A stretch of 10,924 nt of DNA from Clostridia bacterium (GTDB lineage: Bacteria > Bacillota > Clostridia > DUPQ01). Each line of letters opens with the position of its first letter. Within the stretch, counting starts at the first letter, position 1. The notes beneath the pieces are model-generated. The model saw nothing but the letters and a program-made list of their open reading frames with translations, was not told where the DNA came from and searched no databases. A program made the translations under genes and the position numbers. Location: the NCBI GenBank assembly GCA_028690885.1, contig JAQVAJ010000022.1:1-10924 (forward strand), read 5' to 3'. Shown one piece after another: positions 5,951 to 10,924 of this stretch.

Positions 5951-8056
5951 TTACTTGGATAACAGAGCTTTCCTGGAAAGATTTACTCTTCCCTGTCTAT
6001 CAATCTCTACTACCTTAACATCAATCTTATCACCTACTGATAATACATCAGATACCTTATTAACTCTCTCATTTGCAATCTGAGATATATGAACAAGACC
6101 TTCTTTGCCAGGAACTAACTCAACAAATGCTCCAAATTCCATTATTCTAGTAACTACTGCATCATTAAATATCATACCAGCTTCAAGATCATTTACAATA
6201 CCATTAATAATTGAAACTGCTTTATCTCCCGATTCCTGATCTACAGTAAGTATATATACTGTTCCGTCATCATTAATATCTATTTTAACACCTGTCATGT
6301 CAATTATCCTGTTAATGACTTTTCCACCTGTACCGATAACATCCTTAATTTTTTCTGGATTTATGGTCATAGTAATTATCTTAGGTGCATATGGTGATAA
6401 TTCAGGTCTAGGCTTGTCAATAACTTTAAGCATAACCTCATCAAGAATGTATATTCTGCCTTTTTGGGTTATTTCAAATGCTTTCTTTATAATCTTAGGA
6501 GTAAGCCCGTCAACTTTAATATCAACTTGTATAGCTGTTATTCCTTTATGTGTTCCAGCGACTTTAAAATCCATGTCACCAAAGAAATCTTCTATTCCCT
6601 GAATATCCATCATCATTTCAAAATTATCCGGATCTTCTTCATCAGTAACCAAACCACATGAAATACCTGCAACAGGAGCAATAATCGGCACTCCTGCATC
6701 CATTAGAGCCAATGTGCTGCCGCATACGGAACCTTGACTTGTAGAACCGTTTGACATCAATACATCAGAAACTACCCTTATAGCATATGGAAAATCTTCT
6801 TCTGAAGGTATAACACCTTCAAGAGCTTTTTGAGCAAGTGCTCCATGACCGATTTCTCTTCTTCCTGGGCCTCTTGAGGTCTTTGCTTCCCCAACAGAAT
6901 ATGCAGGGAAATTATAGTGATGGATGTATCTATCTTCTGTTTCAGCTTCATCAAGTATTTCAAGAGGAAGAACCTCTCTCATTCCACCTAAAGTAACACT
7001 GGTTAATACCTGTGTCTGGCCTCTTTGGAACATAGCTGACCCATGTGTTCTTGGAAGAACACCAACTTCAGAGTATAAAGGTCTGATTTCATCTAAACTT
7101 CTGCCATCCACTCTTTTTTTCTCGTGAAGCAGATAATGCCTTACAACTTTCTTTTCCAGTTTATATAAGGAATCTGCTATATAGCTTGGATTATCTTTGT
7201 ATTTTTCCCCTAACTGCTCATTAACCTTTGCAGTAAGTTCGCTTATTTTCGTGTCTCTTACAGTTTTATCTACTGCCAATACAGCCTGTTTCATTTCTTC
7301 ACTAGCAATACCTGCTACTTCATCATATACTTCCTGTGGAACTGCTGATGATGTATAAGAAAATTTTTCTTTACCGATTTCGGACACTATCTTTTCAATC
7401 TGTTCGCAGACTTTTTTTATCTCTTCATGACCTTTCATCAAAGCATCATACATAATATCATCTGAAACCTGTTTAGCTTCAGCTTCAATCATACAGATCT
7501 TTTCTTTTGTACCGGCCAATGTTACATACATATCTGACACAGCTCTTTGAGCAGCATCTGGATTTATTATGATTTCGTTGTTAACAAGCCCTAAAGCAAC
7601 TGCTGCTACTGGTCCGTTAAAAGGTATATCGGAAATACTAGTTGCTATTGAAGCTCCGATCATTGCTGCCAACTGAGGCTGATTATCCTGCTCCACTGAT
7701 AAAGCTGTACATATTATTACAACATCATTTCTTAAGTCGTGTGGAAAAAGAGGACGCATAGGTCTGTCTATTACTCTTGATACTAATATTGCAGCGTCTG
7801 AAGGTCTGCCTTCTCTTCTGTTTCTGCTTCCTGGAATACGTCCTATTGAATACATCTTTTCTTCATAATCAATACTCAAAGGGAAAAAATCTATACCAGG
7901 CCTTGGCTCCTTTGAAGCCGTTATAGTGGAAAGAACCACTGTGTCACCATACCTTACAAGGCATGATCCATTAGCAAGCTGGGCATGCTTGCCTGTTTCT
8001 ATGACTAATTCTTTGCCCGCATAGTTAATTACATGTTTTTTGTGATTTTCGTACAT
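5951..8056 (-). CDS. pnp: Polyribonucleotide nucleotidyltransferase (PNPase)
   Basis: The 701-residue enzyme degrades RNA 3' to 5' by phosphorolysis, releasing nucleoside diphosphates, and is a core exonuclease of mRNA decay. It is a homotrimer in known structures. Domains in order are the first RNase PH-like domain (about 10-145, with FFPLSIDYEEKMYS at 57-70), a helical linker (about 150-310), and the second, catalytic RNase PH domain (about 315-545). Then come KH (557-620, with the GTGG loop at 575-578) and S1 (626-697, FGAFVEL at 641-647). Catalytic-site residues expected from E. coli PNPase are present: D490, D496 and K498 in EDFFGDMDFK (489-498). STSQGSVCGS (438-447) is the phosphate-binding region. 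AAAGGA precedes the ATG at about 9 nt. The gene follows rpsO by 142 bp, the widely conserved order. The leader contains a possible anti-ribosome-binding-site segment. Confidence 0.98.
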   Translation of the reverse strand: MYENHKKHVINYAGKELVIETGKHAQLANGSCLVRYGDTVVLSTITASKEPRPGIDFFPLSIDYEEKMYSIGRIPGSRNRREGRPSDAAILVSRVIDRPMRPLFPHDLRNDVVIICTALSVEQDNQPQLAAMIGASIATSISDIPFNGPVAAVALGLVNNEIIINPDAAQRAVSDMYVTLAGTKEKICMIEAEAKQVSDDIMYDALMKGHEEIKKVCEQIEKIVSEIGKEKFSYTSSAVPQEVYDEVAGIASEEMKQAVLAVDKTVRDTKISELTAKVNEQLGEKYKDNPSYIADSLYKLEKKVVRHYLLHEKKRVDGRSLDEIRPLYSEVGVLPRTHGSAMFQRGQTQVLTSVTLGGMREVLPLEILDEAETEDRYIHHYNFPAYSVGEAKTSRGPGRREIGHGALAQKALEGVIPSEEDFPYAIRVVSDVLMSNGSTSQGSVCGSTLALMDAGVPIIAPVAGISCGLVTDEEDPDNFEMMMDIQGIEDFFGDMDFKVAGTHKGITAIQVDIKVDGLTPKIIKKAFEITQKGRIYILDEVMLKVIDKPRPELSPYAPKIITMTINPEKIKDVIGTGGKVINRIIDMTGVKIDINDDGTVYILTVDQESGDKAVSIINGIVNDLEAGMIFNDAVVTRIMEFGAFVELVPGKEGLVHISQIANERVNKVSDVLSVGDKIDVKVVEIDRQGRVNLSRKALLSK

Positions 8057-8060
8057 TATT

Positions 8061-8155
8061 TATTTCCTTTTATTTTTTTCCGGAGATATTCCACTTGAAA
8101 ACAGATATTAAAACCCGCCATATTTCGGACTTTAATCTCGGTTTTTAAGGAAATA
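8061..8155 (-). promoter_or_regulatory. pnp leader with possible ribosome-binding-site sequestration
   Basis: In the 142-bp rpsO-pnp gap the leader segment TATTTCCTT (8155-8147) is the perfect complement of AAGGAAATA (8069-8061), which contains the pnp ribosome binding site. A nested TCCGG/CCGGA pair could also close the region. Such long-range pairing would lower pnp translation and could serve autoregulation, known for E. coli PNPase through a different mechanism. The pairing is seen; its use is inferred. Confidence 0.35.
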
Positions 8156-8170
8156 CCGCCGGACATATGC

Positions 8171-8191
8171 AAAACGGCGAAAAATCGCCGT
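8171..8191 (-). terminator. Terminator or attenuator hairpin after rpsO
   Basis: On the minus strand, ACGGCGA (8191-8185), loop TTTT and TCGCCGT (8180-8174) make a 7-bp stem followed by TTT and then GCAT. It lies 7 bp after the rpsO stop. The T tract is short, so partial readthrough into pnp is likely. The hairpin may also protect the rpsO 3' end or act as a processing site between rpsO and pnp. Confidence 0.65.
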
Positions 8192-8198
8192 ATTTGTT

Positions 8199-8462
8199 TT
8201 ACTTTCTTAGTCCCAATTCCTTAACTACGGTACGATATCTCTCAATATCTTCCTTCATCAGGTAATTGAGCAATCCTCTTCTTTGTCCTACCATCATCAG
8301 AAGTCCTCTTCTTGAATGATGATCTTTCTTGTGAGACTTTAGATGCTCATTCAGATGGTTTATTCTCTCTGTCAAAATAGCTATCTGCACTTCGGGTGAT
8401 CCGGTGTCCCCTTCATGCAATTGGAATTTTTGAATAATTCCTTGTTTCTTTTCTTTTTCCAT
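8199..8462 (-). CDS. rpsO: 30S ribosomal protein S15
   Basis: This 87-residue protein is a primary 16S rRNA binder that organises the central domain (platform) of the 30S subunit. The all-helical S15 signature is intact: FQLHEGDTGSPEVQIAILTERI at about 13-34, then LNEHLKSHKKDHHSRRGLL at 37-55, and the end RYRTVVKELGLRK. Length is close to the usual 88-89 residues. The ATG at 8462 has AAAAGGAG 7 nt upstream. It has its own strong promoter and a roughly 75-nt leader, and it heads the rpsO-pnp-peptidase unit. S15 represses its own translation in several bacteria through leader RNA. The leader here can fold so as to hide the ribosome binding site. Confidence 0.98.
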   Translation of the reverse strand: MEKEKKQGIIQKFQLHEGDTGSPEVQIAILTERINHLNEHLKSHKKDHHSRRGLLMMVGQRRGLLNYLMKEDIERYRTVVKELGLRK

Positions 8463-8471
8463 ATCATTTCT

Positions 8472-8511
8472 CCTTTTCTATTATCGCCATAAGCAATGTA
8501 AAAGGTCGGAG
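8472..8511 (-). promoter_or_regulatory. rpsO leader hairpin that can hide the ribosome binding site
   Basis: On the minus strand CCTTTT (8505-8500) pairs perfectly with AAAAGG (8477-8472), the ribosome binding site of rpsO. Inside it a small stem ATTGC/GCGAT (8497-8493 with 8487-8483) has loop TTATG. An alternative CTCC (8511-8508) could pair with the GGAG of the same site, so two mutually exclusive folds exist. This is consistent with S15 autoregulatory leaders but is not an exact match to a specific class that I can confirm. Confidence 0.45.
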
Positions 8512-8544
8512 TATTCCAAACACATAGCCTAAGGTTCTTTGGGT

Positions 8545-8573
8545 ATATTACCATTTTATGTTCTGCATGTCAA
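8545..8573 (-). promoter_or_regulatory. Strong promoter for rpsO
   Basis: On the minus strand a perfect -35 box TTGACA (8573-8568), a 17-bp spacer and an extended -10 (TGG then TAATAT, 8550-8545) are present. The DNA upstream (about 8574-8620) is almost entirely A and T and could act as an UP element. Transcription should start near 8538. Confidence 0.8.
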
Positions 8574-8638
8574 ATTAATGATTATTATATTATGTATTAA
8601 TATATAATAGATTTTATTGCAGTCAAAAGTTCACTAGT

Positions 8639-8663
8639 AAAAAAAAAGAGCATATGCTCTTTT
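8639..8663 (-). terminator. Intrinsic terminator after rpsR
   Basis: The minus strand carries a perfect 20-bp palindrome (8663-8644) with core GAGCATATGCTC flanked by A and T runs. It is followed by five more T residues (8643-8639). It starts 6 bp after the rpsR stop and ends the rpsF-ssb-rpsR transcript. The T runs on the 3' side overlap the stem, which is typical of compact terminators. Confidence 0.88.
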
Positions 8664-8669
8664 AATCTT

Positions 8670-8927
8670 TTACTTATCTGCTACATATGGCAGCAATGCA
8701 ATCTGTCTGGCCCTCTTGATAGCTATTGTAAGCTCTCTTTGATGCCTTGAACATGTGCCCGTAACTCTTCTTGGCAATATCTTTCCTCTTTCAGAAACAT
8801 ACCTTTTGAGTTTGTTGATATCTTTGTAATCTATAGATTCATCTTTATCAGCACAAAACTGGCAAACCTTTTTTTTAGGTTTCCTGTATTTAAAATCTTT
8901 CCTATCTTCTCTATCCATGCGATCCAT
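8670..8927 (-). CDS. rpsR: 30S ribosomal protein S18, zinc-ribbon form
   Basis: The 85-residue S18 sits on the 30S platform as a heterodimer with S6, whose gene is two positions upstream. The conserved core INKLKRYVSERGKILPRR lies at about 37-54, and the end is RELTIAIKRARQIALLPYV. C22, C25, C59 and H62 (CQFC and CSRH) form a complete zinc-binding set, so this is the metal-binding form of S18 and not the zinc-free paralogue known in some bacteria. The first ATG at 8927 is chosen because AAAGGAG lies 9 nt upstream; the next ATG (8918) is badly spaced. The N-terminus is unusually acidic and repetitive (MDRMDREDRKD). Confidence 0.97.
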   Translation of the reverse strand: MDRMDREDRKDFKYRKPKKKVCQFCADKDESIDYKDINKLKRYVSERGKILPRRVTGTCSRHQRELTIAIKRARQIALLPYVADK

Positions 8928-8956
8928 ATCAGTTCGCTCCTTTCATTCTTATCTTG

Positions 8957-9370
8957 CTAGAATGGCAATGCGTCATCTTCAGAGATATCGACATGAGTGA
9001 AATCCATATCATCTCCAGCATTGTTTCCGGTGTTATCACTGTCATTCGAGTCTTTTTTACCATCTGCAAAATATGTTTCATCAAGTACGACATCAGTGGC
9101 ATATCTTTTTTTGCCTTCCTGATCTTCCCATGAACGATTCTGCAGTCTTCCTATGACGACAACCTGCTGCCCTTTTCTGAAATACCTGTTTACAAACTCA
9201 GCTTGTTTGGACCAAGCTGTTATATTAAAGAAATCCGCTTGCACTTGAGAATCTTTAGCTGCAAATCTTCTGTTTACTGCTAATGAAAATGATGCTACCG
9301 GTGTTCCGTTTGAAGTAGTTCTAAGTTCAGGGTCTTTTGTCAGTCGTCCCATTAATATGACTTTATTCAT
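8957..9370 (-). CDS. ssb: Single-stranded DNA-binding protein SSB
   Basis: This 137-residue protein coats single-stranded DNA during replication, repair and recombination. The OB fold covers about residues 1-105 (MNKVILMGRLTKDPELR at the start, the base-stacking tryptophans W53 and W81, and GQQVVVIGRL at 67-76). A short glycine/asparagine/aspartate-rich linker (about 106-125) leads to the acidic tail EDDALPF at 131-137, the docking tip for partner proteins. The linker is shorter than in E. coli SSB. Position between rpsF and rpsR is conserved in Firmicutes. AGGAGG precedes the ATG at 5 nt, and only 9 bp separate it from the rpsF stop. Confidence 0.97.
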   Translation of the reverse strand: MNKVILMGRLTKDPELRTTSNGTPVASFSLAVNRRFAAKDSQVQADFFNITAWSKQAEFVNRYFRKGQQVVVIGRLQNRSWEDQEGKKRYATDVVLDETYFADGKKDSNDSDNTGNNAGDDMDFTHVDISEDDALPF

Positions 9371-9379
9371 ATCTTCCTC

Positions 9380-9661
9380 CTATAACTTGATTGTTTGGCC
9401 TTTTATGATGCCTTCAGTAATTCTGTACAATCTTTCGAGTTCGGAAATGAAGTCCGGTTGTGCTTTAAACGTTACTAACACAAAATAACCGTCTGTTTTG
9501 TAATTGATTGGATAAGCGAGCTTCTTTTTGCCCCATTCATCAACCTTATCAATTTCACAGCCAGCATCAGTCATCTGCTGTATTAACTTTTCAACTGTGT
9601 TCTTTTGGGCTTCTTCTTCCAATGTACAGTCAACAATAAATATTGTTTCGTATTGGTTCAT
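9380..9661 (-). CDS. rpsF: 30S ribosomal protein S6
   Basis: The 93-residue S6 binds S18 and the 30S platform. The ferredoxin-like S6 signature is clear: MNQYETIFIVD at the start, KVDEWGKKKLAYPINYKTDGYFVLVTF at about 39-65, and ELERLYRITEGIIKG at 75-89. The length is typical. A strong AAGGAGGT lies about 7 nt before the ATG. It is the first gene of rpsF-ssb-rpsR. In many bacteria the S6:S18 pair represses its own operon through a leader RNA; the leader here carries a GC stem-loop followed by a CCG element (see 9684-9717). Confidence 0.97.
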   Translation of the reverse strand: MNQYETIFIVDCTLEEEAQKNTVEKLIQQMTDAGCEIDKVDEWGKKKLAYPINYKTDGYFVLVTFKAQPDFISELERLYRITEGIIKGQTIKL

Positions 9662-9683
9662 CTGGTTTACCTCCTTCTGGTCT

Positions 9684-9717
9684 AATCGGCCCCTTCTAAA
9701 CGGGGCAAGGAATCAAT
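9684..9717 (-). promoter_or_regulatory. rpsF leader stem-loop, candidate S6:S18 binding motif
   Basis: On the minus strand GCCCC (9706-9702), loop GTTTAGAA and GGGGC (9693-9689) form an all-GC stem. An outer stem TTGAT (9716-9712) with ATTAG (9686-9682) is possible, leaving an internal loop with CG, or CCG if the last C of the stem frays, on its 3' side. A CCG-containing bulge beside a short stem is the mark of the known S6:S18 leader RNA. The match is by eye and approximate. Confidence 0.5.
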
Positions 9718-9720
9718 GCG

Positions 9721-9735
9721 GTAGTATTGTACTAC
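9721..9735. repeat. Perfect 6-bp inverted repeat over the rpsF promoter
   Basis: GTAGTA (9721-9726) and TACTAC (9730-9735) flank a 3-bp centre. The repeat covers the TACAAT -10 box of one promoter candidate and would form the very 5' end of the RNA from the other. It could be an operator or a 5' hairpin that stabilises the transcript. Confidence 0.5.
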
Positions 9736-9754
9736 ACCATTATATCTTAATCAA
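9726..9754 (-). promoter_or_regulatory. rpsF-ssb-rpsR promoter region with two overlapping -10 candidates
   Basis: On the minus strand TTGATT (9754-9749), a 17-bp spacer and TACAAT (9731-9726) make a good sigma-A promoter. A perfect TATAAT (9744-9739) lies inside the spacer and could serve a second start about 13 nt upstream, though its -35 (TGTAAA) is poor. Starts would be near 9719 or 9732. Confidence 0.6.
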
Positions 9755-9762
9755 GGATTATT

Positions 9763-9796
9763 TTACATATGTGCCTCCTTTCCGATAGGAAAAAAG
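9763..9796 (-). other. Start-stop element with strong ribosome binding site under a hairpin
   Basis: The minus strand has AAAGGAGG (9781-9774), 5 nt, then ATG (9768-9766) followed at once by TAA (9765-9763). The binding site lies in the 3' arm of a 9-bp stem (CTTTTTTCC, 9796-9788, with GGAAAGGAG, 9783-9775; two G-U pairs; loop TATC). No longer reading frame follows. It could be the relic of a lost gene or a ribosome-catching leader element; no function is established. Confidence 0.4.
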
Positions 9797-9821
9797 ACAA
9801 TATCATATTTTTTTGTATTAA

Positions 9822-10781
9822 TTAACAGACAGCTCTTCTTGAAATATCAGGAACAAAACTCTTTATTGCAGTAAAACCGCCTTTTAAGGTATATTTTTCC
9901 ATAGATGCAGGAATCAAAACTGACTCTCCTAAGCCCACTCGCACACCATCTACTTCAAACTCCCCTTCTATTACTGTATATGTGTGGAATGATGAATACT
10001 GAGTATCCGACGAATACTGTAAATTTGACACAATTTTTTCAACAGCAAAATACTTATTGTATACAAGATAATCAACACCTTTAAATTGTACAGTTTTATT
10101 AATTTGTATTTCAGGATTATTAAAATTTATTACATCCATAGCTTTTTCAATATGAAGTGGTCTTTTCTTTCCATCTGGTCCTATTCTGTCATAATCATAA
10201 ACCCTGTATGTAGTATTAGAATTCTGCTGAACTTCAATAATAATTATACCCTCTCCAATTGCATGCACCAAACCTGACGGAATGTTAAGCCAGTCACCTT
10301 TTTTAACATTAACAAAGTTTAATGTCTCTTCAATACGATTATTTTGAACCGCATCTGCAAATATTTCTTTTGTAACTCCTTTTTTTAATCCATATACTAG
10401 TTTTGCGTCTGGCTTTGCATCCACGATATACCACATCTCATTCTTGCCTAATGCACCATTCTCATTCTCATAAGCATACAAATCATCAGGATGAACCTGG
10501 ACCGACAAAAGTGAACATGCATCAATAAATTTGATAAGTAATGGAAACTGTTCTTGTGAAGCTGTTCCACACAAATCCTTCGGATACCATCTGAATACGT
10601 TTTCCAGTGTAGCATCCTTCAAATCACCATTGCTTACTATGCCCATTCCATCTTTATTTGCAGAAATTTCCCAGCTTTCTGCTGTTATGGGATATTCAAG
10701 TTTCTTGTTCAATTTCAAAAAATTATTACCGCCCCAGATATAATCTTTATATACCGGTTTGAATTTTAATGGATATAACAT
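9822..10781 (-). CDS. manA: Mannose-6-phosphate isomerase, class I
   Basis: The 319-residue cupin enzyme interconverts mannose-6-phosphate and fructose-6-phosphate, linking mannose use and mannosylated precursor synthesis to glycolysis. Numbered from the preferred ATG, the zinc-site residues are Q95 and H97 (QVHPDD), E115 (GKNEMWYI) and H173 (IPSGLVHAIGEG); R193 in TTYRVYDYDR is the likely catalytic arginine. The C-terminal cupin half ends around VLIPASMEKYTLKGG. Length matches the short Bacillus-type ManA. The ATG at 10781 is chosen because GGAGG (10791-10787) sits 5 nt upstream; a GTG two codons earlier overlaps that binding site and is unlikely to be the start. It is a single-gene unit with its own promoter, divergent from a tRNA gene. 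No clear terminator follows. Confidence 0.95.
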   Translation of the reverse strand: MLYPLKFKPVYKDYIWGGNNFLKLNKKLEYPITAESWEISANKDGMGIVSNGDLKDATLENVFRWYPKDLCGTASQEQFPLLIKFIDACSLLSVQVHPDDLYAYENENGALGKNEMWYIVDAKPDAKLVYGLKKGVTKEIFADAVQNNRIEETLNFVNVKKGDWLNIPSGLVHAIGEGIIIIEVQQNSNTTYRVYDYDRIGPDGKKRPLHIEKAMDVINFNNPEIQINKTVQFKGVDYLVYNKYFAVEKIVSNLQYSSDTQYSSFHTYTVIEGEFEVDGVRVGLGESVLIPASMEKYTLKGGFTAIKSFVPDISRRAVC

Positions 10782-10807
10782 AGACACCTCCGTTTTATCT
10801 GTTATAA

Positions 10808-10816
10808 ATTATATCA
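10808..10816 (-). promoter_or_regulatory. Extended -10 promoter for manA
   Basis: TGATATAAT (minus strand 10816-10808) is a perfect extended -10 box, about 27 bp before the manA start. TTGTCA is only 14 bp upstream, too close for a normal -35, and TTGTTT lies at 18 bp. The -35 area overlaps that of the divergent tRNA promoter. Confidence 0.6.
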
Positions 10817-10826
10817 TTAATTCTTG

Positions 10827-10855
10827 TTGACAAACAATATAGGCTTTGTTAAAAT
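10827..10855 (+). promoter_or_regulatory. Strong promoter for the tRNA-Met gene
   Basis: A perfect TTGACA (10827-10832), a 17-bp spacer and TAAAAT (10850-10855) make a near-consensus sigma-A promoter. Transcription should start near 10862, leaving a precursor leader of about 12 nt. Confidence 0.82.
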
Positions 10856-10873
10856 TACCCGTGCGATGCACGT

Positions 10874-10924
10874 GGCGAAGTAGCTCAGTTGGCTAGAGCA
10901 ACCGGTTCATACCCGGTAGGTCGT
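10874..10924 (+). tRNA. Elongator tRNA-Met (CAT), truncated by the right edge
   Basis: The 5' part of a tRNA cloverleaf is clear. The acceptor strand is GGCGAAG (10874-10880). The D arm is GCTC, loop AGTTGGCTA, GAGC (10883-10899). The anticodon arm is ACCGG, loop TTCATAC, CCGGT (10901-10917), with anticodon CAT at 10908-10910. The variable loop begins AGGTCGT, and the T arm and 3' acceptor lie beyond the window. A G at position 1 argues against initiator tRNA, which usually begins with C in bacteria. The TTCATAC loop and overall likeness to Bacillus tRNA-Met favour elongator methionine over the lysidine-modified isoleucine tRNA, which shares the CAT anticodon. Confidence 0.93.

Noticed and set aside
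6297..6602. Open frame on the plus strand, opposite pnp (also similar ones at 1405-1596, 2350-2556, 3156-3377, 3549-3851, 5847-6083, 6924-7127, 9528-9788 and 10531-10743)
   Set aside because: Each lies antisense to, or mostly across, a well-supported gene or its leader, has no ribosome binding site worth noting and no recognisable protein motif. They are shadows of the real genes.
9775..9818. Possible terminator for manA formed by A and T runs (AATA-TGA-TATT, then TTTTTT)
   Set aside because: The stem would be only A-T pairs with an interrupted tail, and the next hairpin has no T tract after it. No convincing terminator can be called.
10860..10872. CGTGC-GAT-GCACG hairpin just before the tRNA-Met gene
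   Set aside because: A short hairpin in a tRNA precursor leader is unremarkable, and it has no T tract to suggest attenuation.
1..10924. CRISPR array, prophage, insertion sequence or defence system
   Set aside because: No regularly spaced repeats, transposase, integrase, recombinase or toxin-antitoxin motifs were seen on either strand. The gene content is core housekeeping.

Overview
The window is about 10.9 kb of AT-rich chromosomal DNA that reads as a low-GC Gram-positive, most likely a member of the Clostridia. The evidence is the adjacent dnaG and rpoD, the rpsF-ssb-rpsR cluster with a zinc-ribbon S18, the rpsO-pnp-M16 peptidase order known from Bacillus and Clostridia, strong AGGAGG ribosome binding sites and compact intrinsic terminators. 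No mobile element, CRISPR array, phage gene or toxin-antitoxin pair is visible. It is mostly an ordinary housekeeping region, and I did not find a new multi-gene system. The interest lies in the non-coding control elements.

Layout from left to right. (1) 1-583, minus: the first 194 codons of a probable GH36 alpha-galactosidase that runs off the left edge. (2) 584-700: a divergent control region with back-to-back promoter candidates and a 7-bp inverted repeat. (3) 701-1219, plus: a VanZ-family membrane protein. (4) 1308-4276, minus: dnaG (primase) then rpoD (housekeeping sigma factor), 11 bp apart and apparently cotranscribed. (5) 4385-4666, plus: a small DUF6514-like protein, divergent from dnaG and overlapping the tail of the next gene. 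(6) 4660-8462, minus: rpsO (S15), pnp (PNPase) and an M16 peptidase, read in that order, with a hairpin terminator or attenuator after each gene. (7) 8670-9661, minus: rpsF (S6), ssb and rpsR (S18). (8) 9822-10781, minus: manA (mannose-6-phosphate isomerase). (9) 10874 to the right edge, plus: the 5' two thirds of an elongator tRNA-Met gene with a near-consensus promoter.

Functionally the window gathers replication (primase, SSB), transcription initiation (sigma A), translation (S6, S15, S18, tRNA-Met) and RNA decay (PNPase). Two sugar-metabolism genes, GH36 and manA, lie at its edges. Nearly all essential genes are on the minus strand, so the replication fork probably moves right to left here (inference). 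The rpsO, pnp and rpsF leaders can each be folded in ways that suggest post-transcriptional autoregulation. The terminator that best fits the rpsO-pnp-M16 unit lies inside the coding sequence of the convergent small gene.
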